DNA from: Siphonodentalium dalli
Lineage: Eukaryota > Mollusca > Scaphopoda > Gadilida > Siphonodentaliidae
DNA length: 64,000 bases
Direction of reading: 5' to 3'
NCBI GenBank assembly: GCA_032622095.1
Contig: CP136065.1
Coordinates: forward strand, 63,347,094-63,411,093
Shown here: positions 34,258 through 45,860 of the stretch, piece by piece
Numbering within the stretch: the first letter of the stretch is position 1
Layout: each line of letters begins with the position of its first letter
The notes under the pieces: model-generated
What the model was told of the DNA's origin: nothing
Seen by the model: only the letters and a program-made list of their open reading frames with translations
The model's database searches: none
Translations under genes and position numbers: made by a program

Positions 34258-35060
34258 TAGGGTACGTTCATACGCAGGCAAGTTTGCACGGTATACGGTT
34301 TTGCAGGCATTTCATCATAGATACTCACATTGTTTCCGTTCATATTCTGGCATCATATCGTTTTCTACGACGAAATGCCTGCAAACAATACCGTGCAAAC
34401 TTGCCATTGTATGAACGTACCTTCAGTGGCTTGATTGATAAATATTGGTATTTACCAACAGTTAGGGTACGTTCATATACAGGCAAGTTTGCACGATATG
34501 GTTTGCAGGCATTTCGTCGTAGAAAACGACATAGTGCCAGATTGTGAACGGAAAAACGCATATAAAATGCATCTGTATGTCCAACAGCTAACTATGTACG
34601 TGTGAACTGTGAAGTAAAATCTGTGTAGTTCCACCTGTAGCGATGCTACCGGATTTTGTCTGTAAATAGCATGCAATTATCTCGCAAGAATCAATCATAT
34701 ACATGTATTTGAAGGTAAATGTCAGTAGCACCGTTACAAGTGGAGCTAGAGAAGCTGTATTTTATGCAGGCATTTCGTCATAGTACACCACAAGGTACCA
34801 GATTATGAAAGGAAACGTGCATATAACAACCATTTTACCAAAGCGAACGACATGGAAGTAATATTTCTGTAGTTCCACTTGTAATGATGGTATACTGACA
34901 TTTTCCTTCAAATGCCGGAATGAATGACTATTGCGAGATAAGTGCATGCTATTTACAGACAAATTGCGATAGCATCGCTGCAGGTGGAACTACAAAGATT
35001 TTACTACTTCACACCTATAGCTAGCTGTGGTACAGATGCATTTTATATGCTTGCATGGAT
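34258..35060. mobile_element. Compound foldback element F1
   Basis: First hairpin 34262-34422: GGTACGTTCATACGCAGG and GCAAGTTTGCACGGTAT pair with the mirror ending TATGAACGTACC. A third arm lies at 34465-34545. From about 34570 to 35045 lies a larger palindrome: GCATCTGTA, GTAGTTCCACCTGTAGCGAT and GTCTGTAAATAGCATGCA pair with the mirror on the right arm near 34950-35045. Family relative at 53045-53400. Confidence 0.75.
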
Positions 35061-35339
35061 CACAAATCCGCACTTGTCCGGTTTAAAACCAGCTTCGTCA
35101 GCGCTGGACGGTCTATGACGTCCTATGGCGGACTGGTGCACTGAAACATCTGGGCCGATAATCTAAATGATATTAAGAAAATATATATAAGCAAATCATT
35201 CAAATGATATATTCATACATGTACTTTTATTGTGTAAACTTCAATTATGATATAGCTTGTATATGGGCCCAAACATAATACGTTATGATATCATAATATC
35301 GGGAGCAATGATCAGGGGTGTGGATTTAACATAGTGTTA

Positions 35340-35594
35340 TTAACCCTTTCATGATTGGAGCTTCCTGAAAATTTGCGTAAACCCTGTTCCAATGCATTCT
35401 CTTATATATATGCGAGGCTCCCATAAGGAGTCTGGCATATATAAGAGAATACATTAGCCTAACGATATGTATCGTGATCGTGTAAGCCAGTGTATATTCT
35501 TATATTTGCGAGGCTCCCTATATATAAGAGAATGCACTGCTGACACAGTGTCATTAATGCTGCACCCGTGCAGCTTCCGTCGTGAAAGTGTTAA
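35340..35594 (+). mobile_element. Family B MITE, copy B3
   Basis: TTAACCCTTTCATGATTGGA on the left, CGTCGTGAAAGTGTTAA on the right. Two CCAATGCATTCTC-type hairpins are separated by ATATGTATCGTGATCGTG. The second has a shortened tip (GGCTCCCTATATATAAGAG). Confidence 0.85.
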
Positions 35595-36519
35595 TTTTCG
35601 CTTTTCTTCAATATATAGGAGTGCGCGACTTGTCTGGTCTTTCTGTGTCAGTGAGAACACCTAATGGAGGCTGAGTACCAAATGAAAGATTCAATTCGGA
35701 AAAACCTAGGAAAATTTGTTAATGGATTTAAACAAAATTCAAATTGCCGTGTCTACTTCATAACATTTGTATGATGCCACTGTTGGGGAGGTTTCAGTTC
35801 TAAAATCAAAGGCGGTGGTAACATTCCTAATTGAACAAGATGCAACAGTGAAAACTAGACGCTAAACGAAGATATTCCATGGCTTATTATACACAAGCAC
35901 TCACAAAATCCTGGTTCCTGGAAAATTAGACATGTCTGTAAAAACTGACACCACCTCTAATCACATTCGCCGACAGGAGTAACATCGTGTTATGATAGCT
36001 ACACAATACGACATGGTAATAAGCCGCTAGCGTGTGAGTGATATTTCTCTATTCATAATTAGGTTCGCGATTCACTGATTATGTTCTTGACGCTCGGAAG
36101 TAGTAAACGATAGTAATCAAGACCAGGAAACGTGACACGACATTTAATTTTTTATTTTAATTTGTGATCTTGCCTTTTTCTGTGGCTGACCACGGTTTGC
36201 CGTGCTGATCTTCAATTAACTTTCGGCCCATGTTTCCATTATGATATTCCAAGTGCTGACGACGAAGGTATCGAAACGTCCTGAAAACCAGGTTCCGAAA
36301 CGTTCAGTTTTGACAACATCCTGAACCCGCTGTATGGCATCTTATAGCATTCCCATCCAGAGTGCAGGTTATATATGCTTTATTCTCTTATAAATGTAGT
36401 TTTTTTTTACAAAGATGGACAGCAGAAAATAAAGATATGCATCACATATATACAATATATACATCAACCCCCGATTTTCCTTCTCATATAGCCAGGCCGG
36501 TTACTTCATTATTGCGATT
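35595..36519. other. No gene supported
   Basis: CTGACGACGAAGGTATCGAAA near 36255 and CGAAACGTTCAG near 36297 are phrases seen in many animal repeats. They do not form a convincing ribozyme here (see rejected list). Confidence 0.4.
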
Positions 36520-36880
36520 TTCATCATCATCATCATCATCGTCGTCATTCTTCTCCTCATCCTCCTCTTAGTCAAATCATCTTCGTAACCATCGTCATCA
36601 CCACCATCCTCCTCGTCTGACCACCATCGTCATATGGATATCATCATCATCATCATCATCATCGTCCTCGTCTGACCACCATCGACATATGGATATCATC
36701 ATCATCATCATCATCGTCGTCCTCGTCTGACCACCATCGAGATATGGATATCATCATCATCGCCTGACCACCATCGTCATATCGATATCATCACCATCAC
36801 CATTATCATATTCGTCCTCGTCCTCGTGATCAGCACCCGAGCACCATCGTCGTCATCGTCATCATCATCATCAACCCAAC
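36520..36880. repeat. ATC-rich compound minisatellite
   Basis: Runs of (ATC)n alternate with CGTCTGACCACCATCGTCAT and ATGGATATCATC. About four units of 50-65 bp near 36612, 36669, 36724 and 36762. Confidence 0.9.
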
Positions 36881-37367
36881 TTATCAGAAAAAAAGGCTAT
36901 CTCTTAGTAGACTGACTTGTTTTGATCATTAATTAGTGTTACATGTATACTGCGTTCGACGACAAATATTTACATTCCTCATCCGAATATAGTTATGTTA
37001 TTATCAATCACAACCAGATCACTATAACAAGCGCGAATCATAAAATAATGCAATTGCCTATCGATTTGACAAATAAATGGTGTTTATGGTGATCAACCAC
37101 GAATAATTAGAGTCTCGCCAAGGAGATCCTCGGTTCTTTACACTTCCGCCTCATGATTCTGGCATTGCAAAATAACATTCCTCGCCCAAATCCTCAGTCA
37201 ACCTTTGTCGAATTAACGGTAACGACTTCCCGCTCATATTTCAAGTCACACAGGATGAGCCCAAACTGACGTTATGAGCATTCTCAGCCACATTTGGGAA
37301 GTGATTTAAAAAAAATTCCCGCTACACCAAGAGACAATCCCACAACCAGACCATGTACCAACTGAGT
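36881..37367. other. No feature recognised
   Basis: Unassigned sequence between the ATC minisatellite and the family C array. Confidence 0.4.
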
Positions 37368-38435
37368 TTAACCCTTTCTATACTAAAGCACCACTGGTGA
37401 GTAGTAATCCCATGGGAAATGTTCAGGTAATAAGTTTAACCAATTCTATCATGGGAAATGTTCAGATAATAAGTTTAACCATTTCTATCCTAAAGCAACA
37501 TTGCTGAGTAGTTATCCTATAGGAAATGTTCAGATAATAAGTTTAACCCTTTCTATACTAACGCACTATTGATGAGTGGTAATCCCATAGGAAATGTTCA
37601 GATAATAAGTTTAACCCTGTCTATACTAAAGCATCATTGATGAGTGTTAATCCCATAGGAGATGTTCAGATAATAAGTTTACCCATTTCTATACTAAAGC
37701 ATCATTGATGAGTGTTAATCCCATAGAAAATGTTCAGATAATAAGTTTACCCATTTCTATACTAAAGCATCATTGCTGAGTAGTTATCCCATAGGAAATG
37801 TTAGGATAATAAGTTCAACCCTTTCTACATTAAAGCATTATTGGTGAGTAGTTATCCCATATGAAATGTTCAGATTATAAGTTTAACCCTTTTATACTAA
37901 AGCATCATTGATGAGTAATTATCTCATAGGAAATGTTCACATAATAAGTTTAACCTTTTCTATGCTAAGGCGTGACGATGAGTAGTTATCCCATAGGAAA
38001 AATTCAAATAGGATTAACCATTTCAATATTATGTAAGCATTGATGAGTAGTTGTCCCATAGGAAATGTTCATCTAATAAGTTTAACCATTTTTATACTGA
38101 AGTATCCTTGATGAGTAGTTATCCCATAGGAAATGTTCACCTAATAAGTTTAACCCTTTCTATACTAAGTAACCATTGATGAGTAGTATAGGAATTGTTC
38201 AGATAATAAGTTTAACCCTTTCTATACTAACGCATTATTTATGTCTAGTTATCTATTAGGAAATGTTCAAATAAAATTTCAACAAACGACCACATGTACT
38301 TATAATCTTATATGATCTGTCGTCCTGTGTCGTCTACTTGTTTTTTCCGAAAATCCCTTCAGATGAATAATAGACCATTCCTATGTACAATGTTTTAACT
38401 GAGTGGGAGAATCCATTTAGTATAGAAAGGGTTAA
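37368..38435. mobile_element. Family C MITE, copy C2, with internal 68-bp tandem array
   Basis: Left end TTAACCCTTTCTATACTAAA and right end TTTAGTATAGAAAGGGTTAA match the short family C copies, but the element is 1,068 bp instead of about 250. The extra length is some 14 units of 68 bp. Each starts GTTTAACCCTTTCTATACTA and contains GAGTAGTTATCCCATAGG and AATGTTCAGATAATAA, so the unit includes the element's own terminus. Starts at 37541, 37609, 37677, 37745, 37813 and 37881 are exactly 68 apart. One short unit (37434-37472) is a deletion. Confidence 0.93.
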
Positions 38436-39189
38436 CAGGGGTTAGCGATGCCCAGAGCATTATTCTTTTCTATTTATGAATTTGTTTCGCCATTTTTCCG
38501 AAACTTTGCCAAACCGCAAAAAAGATAGTGAATAAATAAATCGATATATAAATAACGAAAGCAAAACAACATAAAGAATACCAAAACAAAGACAAAAATA
38601 AGGAATTTCGAGATGGGCGTATGACAAAAGTGACGCCAGAAGTGCAATGTGTATGAATGTGAATCACAAAACTGTAAGATATATATGTCCAGCGGATAAT
38701 GTAGGTATCAACATAAATTAGCACTGATTTTACCTACAAAGTATTATTTTGAAAACCCCAGATCAGTACAGTATTGATAATAATTGAGTGTTTCTGAATA
38801 AATGGCGTTGTATGATGAATTGCGACATACACCGTATATATGATAGCCTGGGAGCATCAATCCGTTATACCATATCGTAATAATACATCTCGTCTACAGC
38901 GATATTTGCAATCAAAATGATTGCAATGGGACTATGGGGTCTGATGGGGTGAGAGATTTTTGTCCACAAATGTGAAACGCAGCACTTGTATCCGATAGTG
39001 CTTTATTATGGTGGGACTTCTACACACCCGGCGATCAGAAGATAACCGAACTTCCATGGCACCTGGAAAATCAAAACGGAGTGCCAGAGCGTGTACACTT
39101 AATATACGCTATTTCAATGCGGCATATAAAGGGGTGGAGTATCACTTTGTAATTATATGTTCACATCATAATGACATCCACCGCTAATA
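38436..39189. other. No gene supported
   Basis: A minus-strand frame at 38470-38724 is AT-driven and lacks a domain. Nothing else recognised. Confidence 0.4.
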
Positions 39190-39295
39190 AACACAACAAT
39201 ATCGCAAGCGGCGCAGTTATAATCGCCCCACTTACGATATACTAGGGATATTGGGCGCGAACATAGCGCGTTTAATATACCAATTCTTCTGACTT
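39190..39295 (+). repeat. Dispersed repeat H, 3' fragment
   Basis: ACAATATCGCAAGCGGCGC, then GATATTGGGCGCGAA and AGCGCGTTTAATATACC match the last third of H copies 2 and 3. Confidence 0.6.
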
Positions 39296-39924
39296 GTACT
39301 GTATATGTGTGCAAGCTTTATCATTGTACCCATGAGTTGCCTGCTATTGTACATACAGTGACGCTTATGTGCGGGCTTCCCGCCAACTTTGCAGCGCGCA
39401 AACAAATGACTTTACGTTGAATCAGGAGGATTAATACTATTTCGCAAAGCCGCACATGGCAACAACACCAGAAAATTCAAAATGATTGCTTTGTTAAATA
39501 AAGTTAAAGTATTGTCCAACTTCGTCGCACTAACCAAAATAGACACAAAAACAAAGAGGCAAATTTGGGGACTCTATTTTCCGTCGGCAACTCGAGCGCG
39601 CAATACTGTCGTTTCATAATTCCCCCGGTTATCTTATAACAACGATAGGCTTGGGCGTTTGATCCACCTTCGAATATAGTCACTGCATGTGTCCCTGCCT
39701 GAAGGAGCATATATATACTCTTTGAGATTTAATGTTGGTCCTATATTTGTTTTCATAACGCCGGAAACGGTGTTTTTCGACGAACCCAATTTCAGTTACC
39801 TGTAAACTAGTTTACTGTTACCACGTACATGTTCGAGTATTGTAACATTTCTCAGATTAAATGAACAATTCGCATCCTCGCCACTTCATTCCAATCGTGA
39901 GGATACACTTCATCCTTAACTCGG
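39296..39924. other. No feature recognised
   Basis: No supported frame or repeat. Confidence 0.4.
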
Positions 39925-40272
39925 TTAATTACGCCCATAGTATGGGTGTTTACTGCTTCGCTATTCTGGTCGTGCCAATTGAGCGATGGGGATATCTGGC
40001 AGGACAACACATTTCGGGTTTCACGCGATGCGAGATATTTTAGGAAATTGTAGTAAGGCTGATATAGCCGTGTCAATGGAGCTATGGAGCAACGGGGATA
40101 TTTCGCAGGACAACACATTTCTGGTTTTCGCTGATGTATCTTGAACTATCTTCGCGGATGTCTCGTTGTTGCGGTATGTAACTTTTATAACCGCGTTAAT
40201 TGCTTTCGATATTTAGGTATGAACAATGTCTGGGCAACTCTTGAAGATTTTATTGCGGCGACACAATGCATA
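39925..40272 (+). repeat. Dispersed repeat K, copy 2
   Basis: Reverse complement partner of 3460-3786. It starts ATTACGCCCATAGTATGGG, continues GGGTGTTTACTGCTTCG and GATATCTGGCAGGACAACAC, and ends TTTATTGCGGCGACACAATG. Confidence 0.75.
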
Positions 40273-40584
40273 ATATAACATGTATGTATGTCTCAGTTGG
40301 AATGTAGAATAAAGGTCTCGTATCAGGCGTGTATTTAATCCAATTAGTAGATTTTTGGTCCGCATTTAGAGGCTTTCTGGTGTGGTGAATGAGAAACCTG
40401 CAGTAATAAGCCGTAGTATTTGTAATAATATGATGGATTAGTTGTTTTAACGGAATTCTGAGGTGGTGCATTCATGAAACCAATATATTTTATATTATAA
40501 TATATATATATGCCTAATAGTATGATCTTGAGGGCGTTACCATTTCTGACTATGGTTTTCTTGTATTATATATGCACCGTTCTT

Positions 40585-40966
40585 TTAACCCTTTACCCAA
40601 CAAACCGGCCAAAAACGGCAAAATAAAGCTGCAACAGCCTAAATTATCTTGGGTCTGTCTCAATAAAACCATACAAATATGGATATCATTGGAACCGGCT
40701 CATTGACCACATTGTGATAGTTACAGTTATGCCCTGTGCCAGTGCATTCTCTTATATATGCGAGTCGACCATAGGTCGCCTCGCATATATAAGAGAATGC
40801 ATTGGCCTAAAAAAAAAAAAAATTAACACTTTTTACCATTTTTTCTTACATTCTTTAACAATTTTATAATTTTTAATGTGTTAAGCCAATGCATTCTCTT
40901 ATATATGCGAGGCGACCTATAAGAGAATGCATTGGCACATGGCCGTTCTGTTGGGTAAAGGGTTAA
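40585..40966 (-). mobile_element. Family A double-hairpin MITE, copy A5 (reverse, one hairpin damaged)
   Basis: TTAA at both ends. The left end carries the family's right arm reversed (CCGGCCAAAAACGGCAAAAT). The first hairpin is complete. The second has lost its tip and part of one arm: GCGAGGCGACCTAT joins straight to AAGAGAATGCATTGG. Confidence 0.93.
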
Positions 40967-40997
40967 GGTAACAATAGCGTCGTCACACTATACGCAG

Positions 40998-41351
40998 TTA
41001 AAGATGCACTATACACTAAATCCGACCATTTATGGGACCATCTCATTTTATTCTCAACGGAATATATGCAAAAATTGAATGAATTTGAGCCACGGATGAG
41101 TGAAAAATACACCCATATGCATGCTCTATGAATGATGTAAACAACATGGTAATTATAATGCAAATAAGTTAATGACTCGAGTCGTAAACTTATTTTCATT
41201 ATAATTGCCATGTTGTTTTACATCGTTCGTAAAGTAATGAGTGTATTTTTCATTCATCCATGGCTCAAATTCATTCATTTGTTGCATATATTATGTTGAG
41301 TATAATATGAGATGTCCCATAAGTGACTGGATTTAGTGTACAGACATTTAA
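40998..41351. mobile_element. TTAA-flanked foldback MITE T3 (Kolobok/T2-like)
   Basis: TTAA at 40998-41001 and 41348-41351, ends AGATGCACTATACACTAAAT and ATTTAGTGTACAGACAT, an almost full-length hairpin with its tip near 41180 (ATGACTCGAGTCG). It begins only 32 bp after A5 ends, so the two TTAA elements are neighbours. Confidence 0.8.
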
Positions 41352-42842
41352 CACTTAAAAAGACCCAGTATTGCAGAAATACGATTTCTATATATCCGAT
41401 CAGATGATACTGTTTAAACAATGTTGATTCAATGAACGCCACTGATATAACAATAGGTTAATTAAGTAAAGGTCTACATAGTAGACACGAGCGAGAAAGT
41501 GTGTCAAAACAATAGGATTTGGCAACGCGTTGATTCTCGTAGCCTGCAAGTGAGATATCCATCAGAAAGCTAAACGGATATCAGGTTGGCTAAACTAATA
41601 CCAGCGTGCGTGACCAATGCCGGAGGCAAGCACGCAAGTATTTCCCTGATACCTTTGCAAGAGAACTGGGATCTTGAACAAGACTGGCAGATATTTTAAA
41701 AATGACCAGAAATTCCCGAAAGGAATTTATTTGGATGGCATTTTGTCACTCGTGTATCGATTAGTATCGCGGTTTGCGTTAATGAGCTGATTAGCACGCG
41801 AACCGGTCATTGCTATTAGAGTCATGGATATCTCAGGTTAACCGCTGCATGGTTTCCCCTAACAGTATCTGTTATTCACGACATTGATGAATCTGTGGTC
41901 TCCGATCACGTGGCGCTCCCCAAGTTTAAATTAATGACAGCCAGCCTATATGTTAGGGCTGATAAATGACCAAAACATGATGGCTTAATCTGATATTCCT
42001 GGACAGGGAAGTCAACTGAGTATACACTCAGTTCAAAAATACGACATTATAATTATGCAGTTTTACCCCGGAAGTTGTATGAAACACTGTTCATATCAGA
42101 TATCGTTTCACATTAGAGGCCTATCTCATAACGATGTAGATGTGTTCCTGTCAGTACTAGGACACCATGTGATTCGTCTACAAGTGGAAGTTTTGATGTG
42201 TGTGTCTGTATCTATGGAAACGTCATGTAATTTATATTAATCGTCTATTTTTCGGGACCGAAGTATATAGCTCATTATACTGAATCCTAACCAATTAAAT
42301 GGACATATCGATATATTGATAAATAGCTTATTTATGCATGGTAGCTATGTTATTGGTTGGTAGAACAATTACTTAAAATAACGGTTTCTTGAAAATGGCT
42401 TGTCCAATTTATCTTCAACGCTATTCGAAAACTCTGAACGAACAAACAGCAATAAGCAGATCCAAAGAACGTAGCTGCTTGAAAATAATGACTCTGAACT
42501 TACTAAAAGGCGATATCAATATAGATGGCGGCATCATGGCGCTTCCGATAATCTCACAGAAACTATACAAAACATGCCGGTGTTATATTGCACTAATGTG
42601 TTTAAAGACATATTATGTAGTCATTTCATTTAATCAAATTAATGTGAGTACTCAGGCAATTTGCTCTACAAAAGAACGTATATATAGCATTCAACTAATA
42701 TTGCCGATATGCAATTCCAGCCACGTCGATCAGAAAAGATCACGTTCGAACTACGAACAAATACTCTTAAGATCGTGAATTTTCGCCGATGATCAAACGG
42801 CAACGATTTCTGAAGTACGGGTAGCTGCATAAATAACCTATA
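41352..42842. other. 1.5 kb without a supported gene
   Basis: The frame at 42389-42778 (129 codons) is among the longest outside elements, but has no motif and no splice context I can trust. No repeats recognised. Confidence 0.4.
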
Positions 42843-42973
42843 TACAGTAATGCTCTAAACAATCGACTCCTTAACCACAGCAGAATTATGGGTAACTTTT
42901 CAGGATTTAGTCGGAAATATGGCTGGTTGCCATTCATCGGAAAGCTCTCACCGATATTTAGGGCATTACTGTA
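42843..42973. mobile_element. One-armed derivative of the 8884-9100 hairpin MITE
   Basis: TACAGTAATGCTCTAAAC, AACCACAGCAGAATTATGGG, TCGGAAATATGGC and CATTCATCGGAAAGCTC match the left arm of 8884-9100. It then ends abruptly with ATTTAGGGCATTACTGTA. TA flanks both ends. The second arm was largely deleted. Confidence 0.8.
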
Positions 42974-43207
42974 TATACGCAAGAATAAAGATGTGTGTTA
43001 CCGAGTTGGATTTGGCAGTGATGACATTAACTATTGTGTTCTGTGTGCCCATTAGATCACACCAACAGAGTGTTTCACATCACTCTATCAATAGAACATT
43101 GACTGTGCGTGTCCGATACTTAAGATTACAATACCTGATTCGCTAGGATTTTGATGAACACCGGGGAAATGAAAATTAGATGAAAATGGTCTTTAACAGT
43201 ACTCTCA

Positions 43208-43284
43208 GTTATTTCGTCAATAATCCTAGCCTCAATCCTAACATCGCGTGTCACGTGTTATTGCGATTTGATATCAATCGCTAT
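43208..43284 (+). repeat. 77-bp dispersed repeat, copy 2
   Basis: Partner of 31837-31913 with about 85 percent identity by eye and equal length. Confidence 0.75.
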
Positions 43285-44097
43285 CTAATCGTGAACCATA
43301 TTAAGTATATTTCGATATCCAATCGTGTGCGTATTTGGTTGGTTAATCTGGCATGTGATTACTGTACAAAACATGTTTCATGTAGATACCTTTCATCCGC
43401 ATATATAATATACAAAAGATCAATCACATCCCAATTAATATGAGGAGATACAGGGATGGGCGTATTTTAAACTCTAATGAGCATAACTAAGTACCATAAC
43501 TACACCCACAAAAATGAACCGACGAAACATGTTGTATGTGAATATCATTTTGCCCATGCATGGTGGTACATCAACATACCAAAGATAACTTAAATCAATC
43601 AAACCACTGAGATATAGTCTATATAGCTTCAAAGTTCGGACGGACTGACGGAATCACGGACGGACGGAACTCATTCAATAATGGTGCCCAGATTCTGTCA
43701 TAATATATCATACGAAATATCGGTGAGGGAATTTCATCCCGAACATGTGTGAACCCCGAATCACTCAGAAATTACGAAATTGTTCCCAATTGACAAGCGC
43801 GCCCACGGCTTGTTCATCAAGTTTAATATATACCGTTAGAAAAGCATTGCGTGTTACAGTCAGACTGGGCATGATTATGTCTGCTAGCATTAAAATGTTC
43901 CTTAATTTACCATGACATTTTGTATATCAACAACGTTTGGAGTCCAGACAGCATCATTGCTTCCGTAATCACAGGTCCCCAGATATAGCAGTATTACTGC
44001 GGGTGTCCGTAATGTCTTCAGTGGAACAAGAGCCACTGCTATAATGATGTGAGAATCGTCATAAATATGTACAAATTGGCAGCGTAATTGGAATAAC
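43285..44097. other. No feature recognised
   Basis: GACGGAATCACGGACGGACGG near 43648 is a small simple repeat. No supported frame. Confidence 0.4.
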
Positions 44098-44222
44098 TAT
44101 AGCAACGTGGCGTGCCACCAAAACATCATTTACTGCGTTTCAAAAAATATGCCAACTGTAGGACGATTATCATTATCAGATTATAAAAATCAGCGATATC
44201 TAATTAACCTCTCGAGAGTGTG
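44098..44222 (+). repeat. 125-bp direct repeat, copy 1
   Basis: ATAGCAACGTGGCGTGCCAC, CATCATTTACTGCGTTTCAA, TTATCATTATCAGATTATA and AACCTCTCGAGAGTGTG are shared with 44800-44924. Confidence 0.8.
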
Positions 44223-44799
44223 TCTGCAGTCTATATTGGCCCAAAATGTGACGGGTTGTTATACAATGTACACATACCTGCCCTGTAACTCATCCCACCT
44301 AGTCGTTTAAGTCGGTCAGCACAGGCGAGTCTGAGTTTAACACGATGAGTTTGTTAAGGGGAAGATAATCGAATTCGCGCTTCTGTGTATTATCCCATTC
44401 AGATTTGTCTACATGCAAACCGTGCGAAAATCGTTTCACTGGATGCATTGAGATGCCAGGTAGCATTCAATTCACCATGGCATGCTGACAACCCTATATG
44501 CATTTAATATAGCAGTTGGCTTTGAGGTCGAGACGGTATCCCCGCTTTTACAATGTCTTTCGTTGAATTACAGGTGTAGGATAATGCTGATATTGACCAC
44601 AATTCGGCAATTGGTAGCGAAATTAGTAATAAGTATACATTTATCTCTTTTTAAGTTATGCTTTTCAGGACACAACCTTAGATGTTAGTTATGTACCTAG
44701 GATTAGTAGCTATATATGAATAACGTATCTCTTTCTTGGTCTATAATACAGCTAGGATAAAATTACAGATCAAAGCTCCCGCTGTATGTTTCATCCACT
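44223..44799. other. No feature recognised
   Basis: Sequence between the two 125-bp repeats; no gene or repeat supported. Confidence 0.4.
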
Positions 44800-44924
44800 T
44801 ATAGCAATGCGACATGCCACAAACACATCATTTACTGCAGTTTCAAAGAAAATTTCAACTGCAGAGCGATTTTCATTATCAGATTATACAACGCTGTGAT
44901 GTCTATGTAACCTCTCGAGAGTGT
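44800..44924 (+). repeat. 125-bp direct repeat, copy 2
   Basis: Second copy, 702 bp after the first. The double-hairpin module B4 follows about 75 bp later. Confidence 0.8.
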
Positions 44925-44997
44925 GCTCATTTTGCTGCATGCATGGTTGTTATTTTACCATTTCGTAGCGGGAGCTACGCTGATGCAGCAGTAAAGA

Positions 44998-45176
44998 TCC
45001 TGTGCCAGTGCATTAATCGTATATATGCGAGTCTCCCATAGTGAGCATCGCATATATAAGAGGATGCACTGGCTGACAATGTCGAGGTAAATATTGTTTG
45101 GCCAATGTATTCTCTTATATAGGCGAGGCTCCCTATGGGTAAACTCGCATATATAAGAGAATGCGTTGACACTAGG
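44998..45176 (+). mobile_element. Double-hairpin module without clear ends (B4)
   Basis: CCTGTGCCAGTGCATTAATCG opens hairpin 1 (tip TCTCCCATAGTGAGCATCG). Spacer AATGTCGAGGTAAATATTG. Hairpin 2 starts CCAATGTATTCTCTTATAT. Neither a CCCTTT end nor TTAA could be found, so the terminal repeats are lost or degenerate. Confidence 0.7.
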
Positions 45177-45500
45177 TTTTAATATGCGGTACATACGCCG
45201 ATGTGTACATAGACGAACGCAAAAGAAATAAATACATATACGTCATTGAGGTTTCCGATATGATACTGATAATTTCATAGGATGGAAATAAACCACACAC
45301 ATCACTTGAAAAGACGATATTCATCACACAACAGCTCAATTTATATATATCTTTATTCCTCCATATAACGAAGAGCATATATATAAACATTATAAATAAA
45401 TTGAGAACACAAATACATCCTGCATGCAGGAATTTGGCTATACAATATACAGGGTTATATAATTTGACTGACAAAGACAAATACGAACATATTTGAAGGC
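45177..45500. other. No feature recognised
   Basis: Minus-strand frame 45172-45552 is low-complexity and hydrophobic by composition. It is not called. Confidence 0.35.
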
Positions 45501-45504
45501 ATAT

Positions 45505-45860
45505 AAGTATGCATACCCTCACGAGCACCGGCACGATCACACATCCGCACACTCACATACACGCCCACCCTCATACACATACACACATATACATACACAC
45601 ATATATACACATACACATGTATATACTCATATATACATATATATACGAAAATATACATGTATACACATATAAATGCGCGCGAGAGCGCAAGTGCACGTAC
45701 ACAGCCGCGCCAGAACTCGTGAATATATGCATGGTTATATACATATATATAAATGTTCATTTACATATATATGCTTATATTCATATACATGTATTCACGT
45801 AGACATACACACACCAACACACACATATATGAATACATATGTAACGGTCAGGTACCTATA
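45505..45860. repeat. CA/TA microsatellite tract
   Basis: Interrupted (CACATA), (TATATACA) and (CACACA) runs on and off for 350 bp. Frames here are Tyr/His/Ile repeats with no meaning. Confidence 0.9.

Noticed and set aside
36250-36310. Hammerhead ribozyme-like words CTGACGA...GAAAC
   Set aside because: Stem I cannot be paired and the cleavage triplet position does not fit; common repeat phrase instead.
42389-42778. 129-codon frame, one of the longest outside elements
   Set aside because: No recognisable motif, no splice context and no similarity to the flanking features.
31641-43443. Shared peptide YFVNNPSLNP in two distant frames
   Set aside because: Both lie in the same 77-bp dispersed repeat; no sign of a longer protein.
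45509-45802. 97-codon His/Tyr/Ile-rich frame
   Set aside because: Arises from CA/TA microsatellite sequence.
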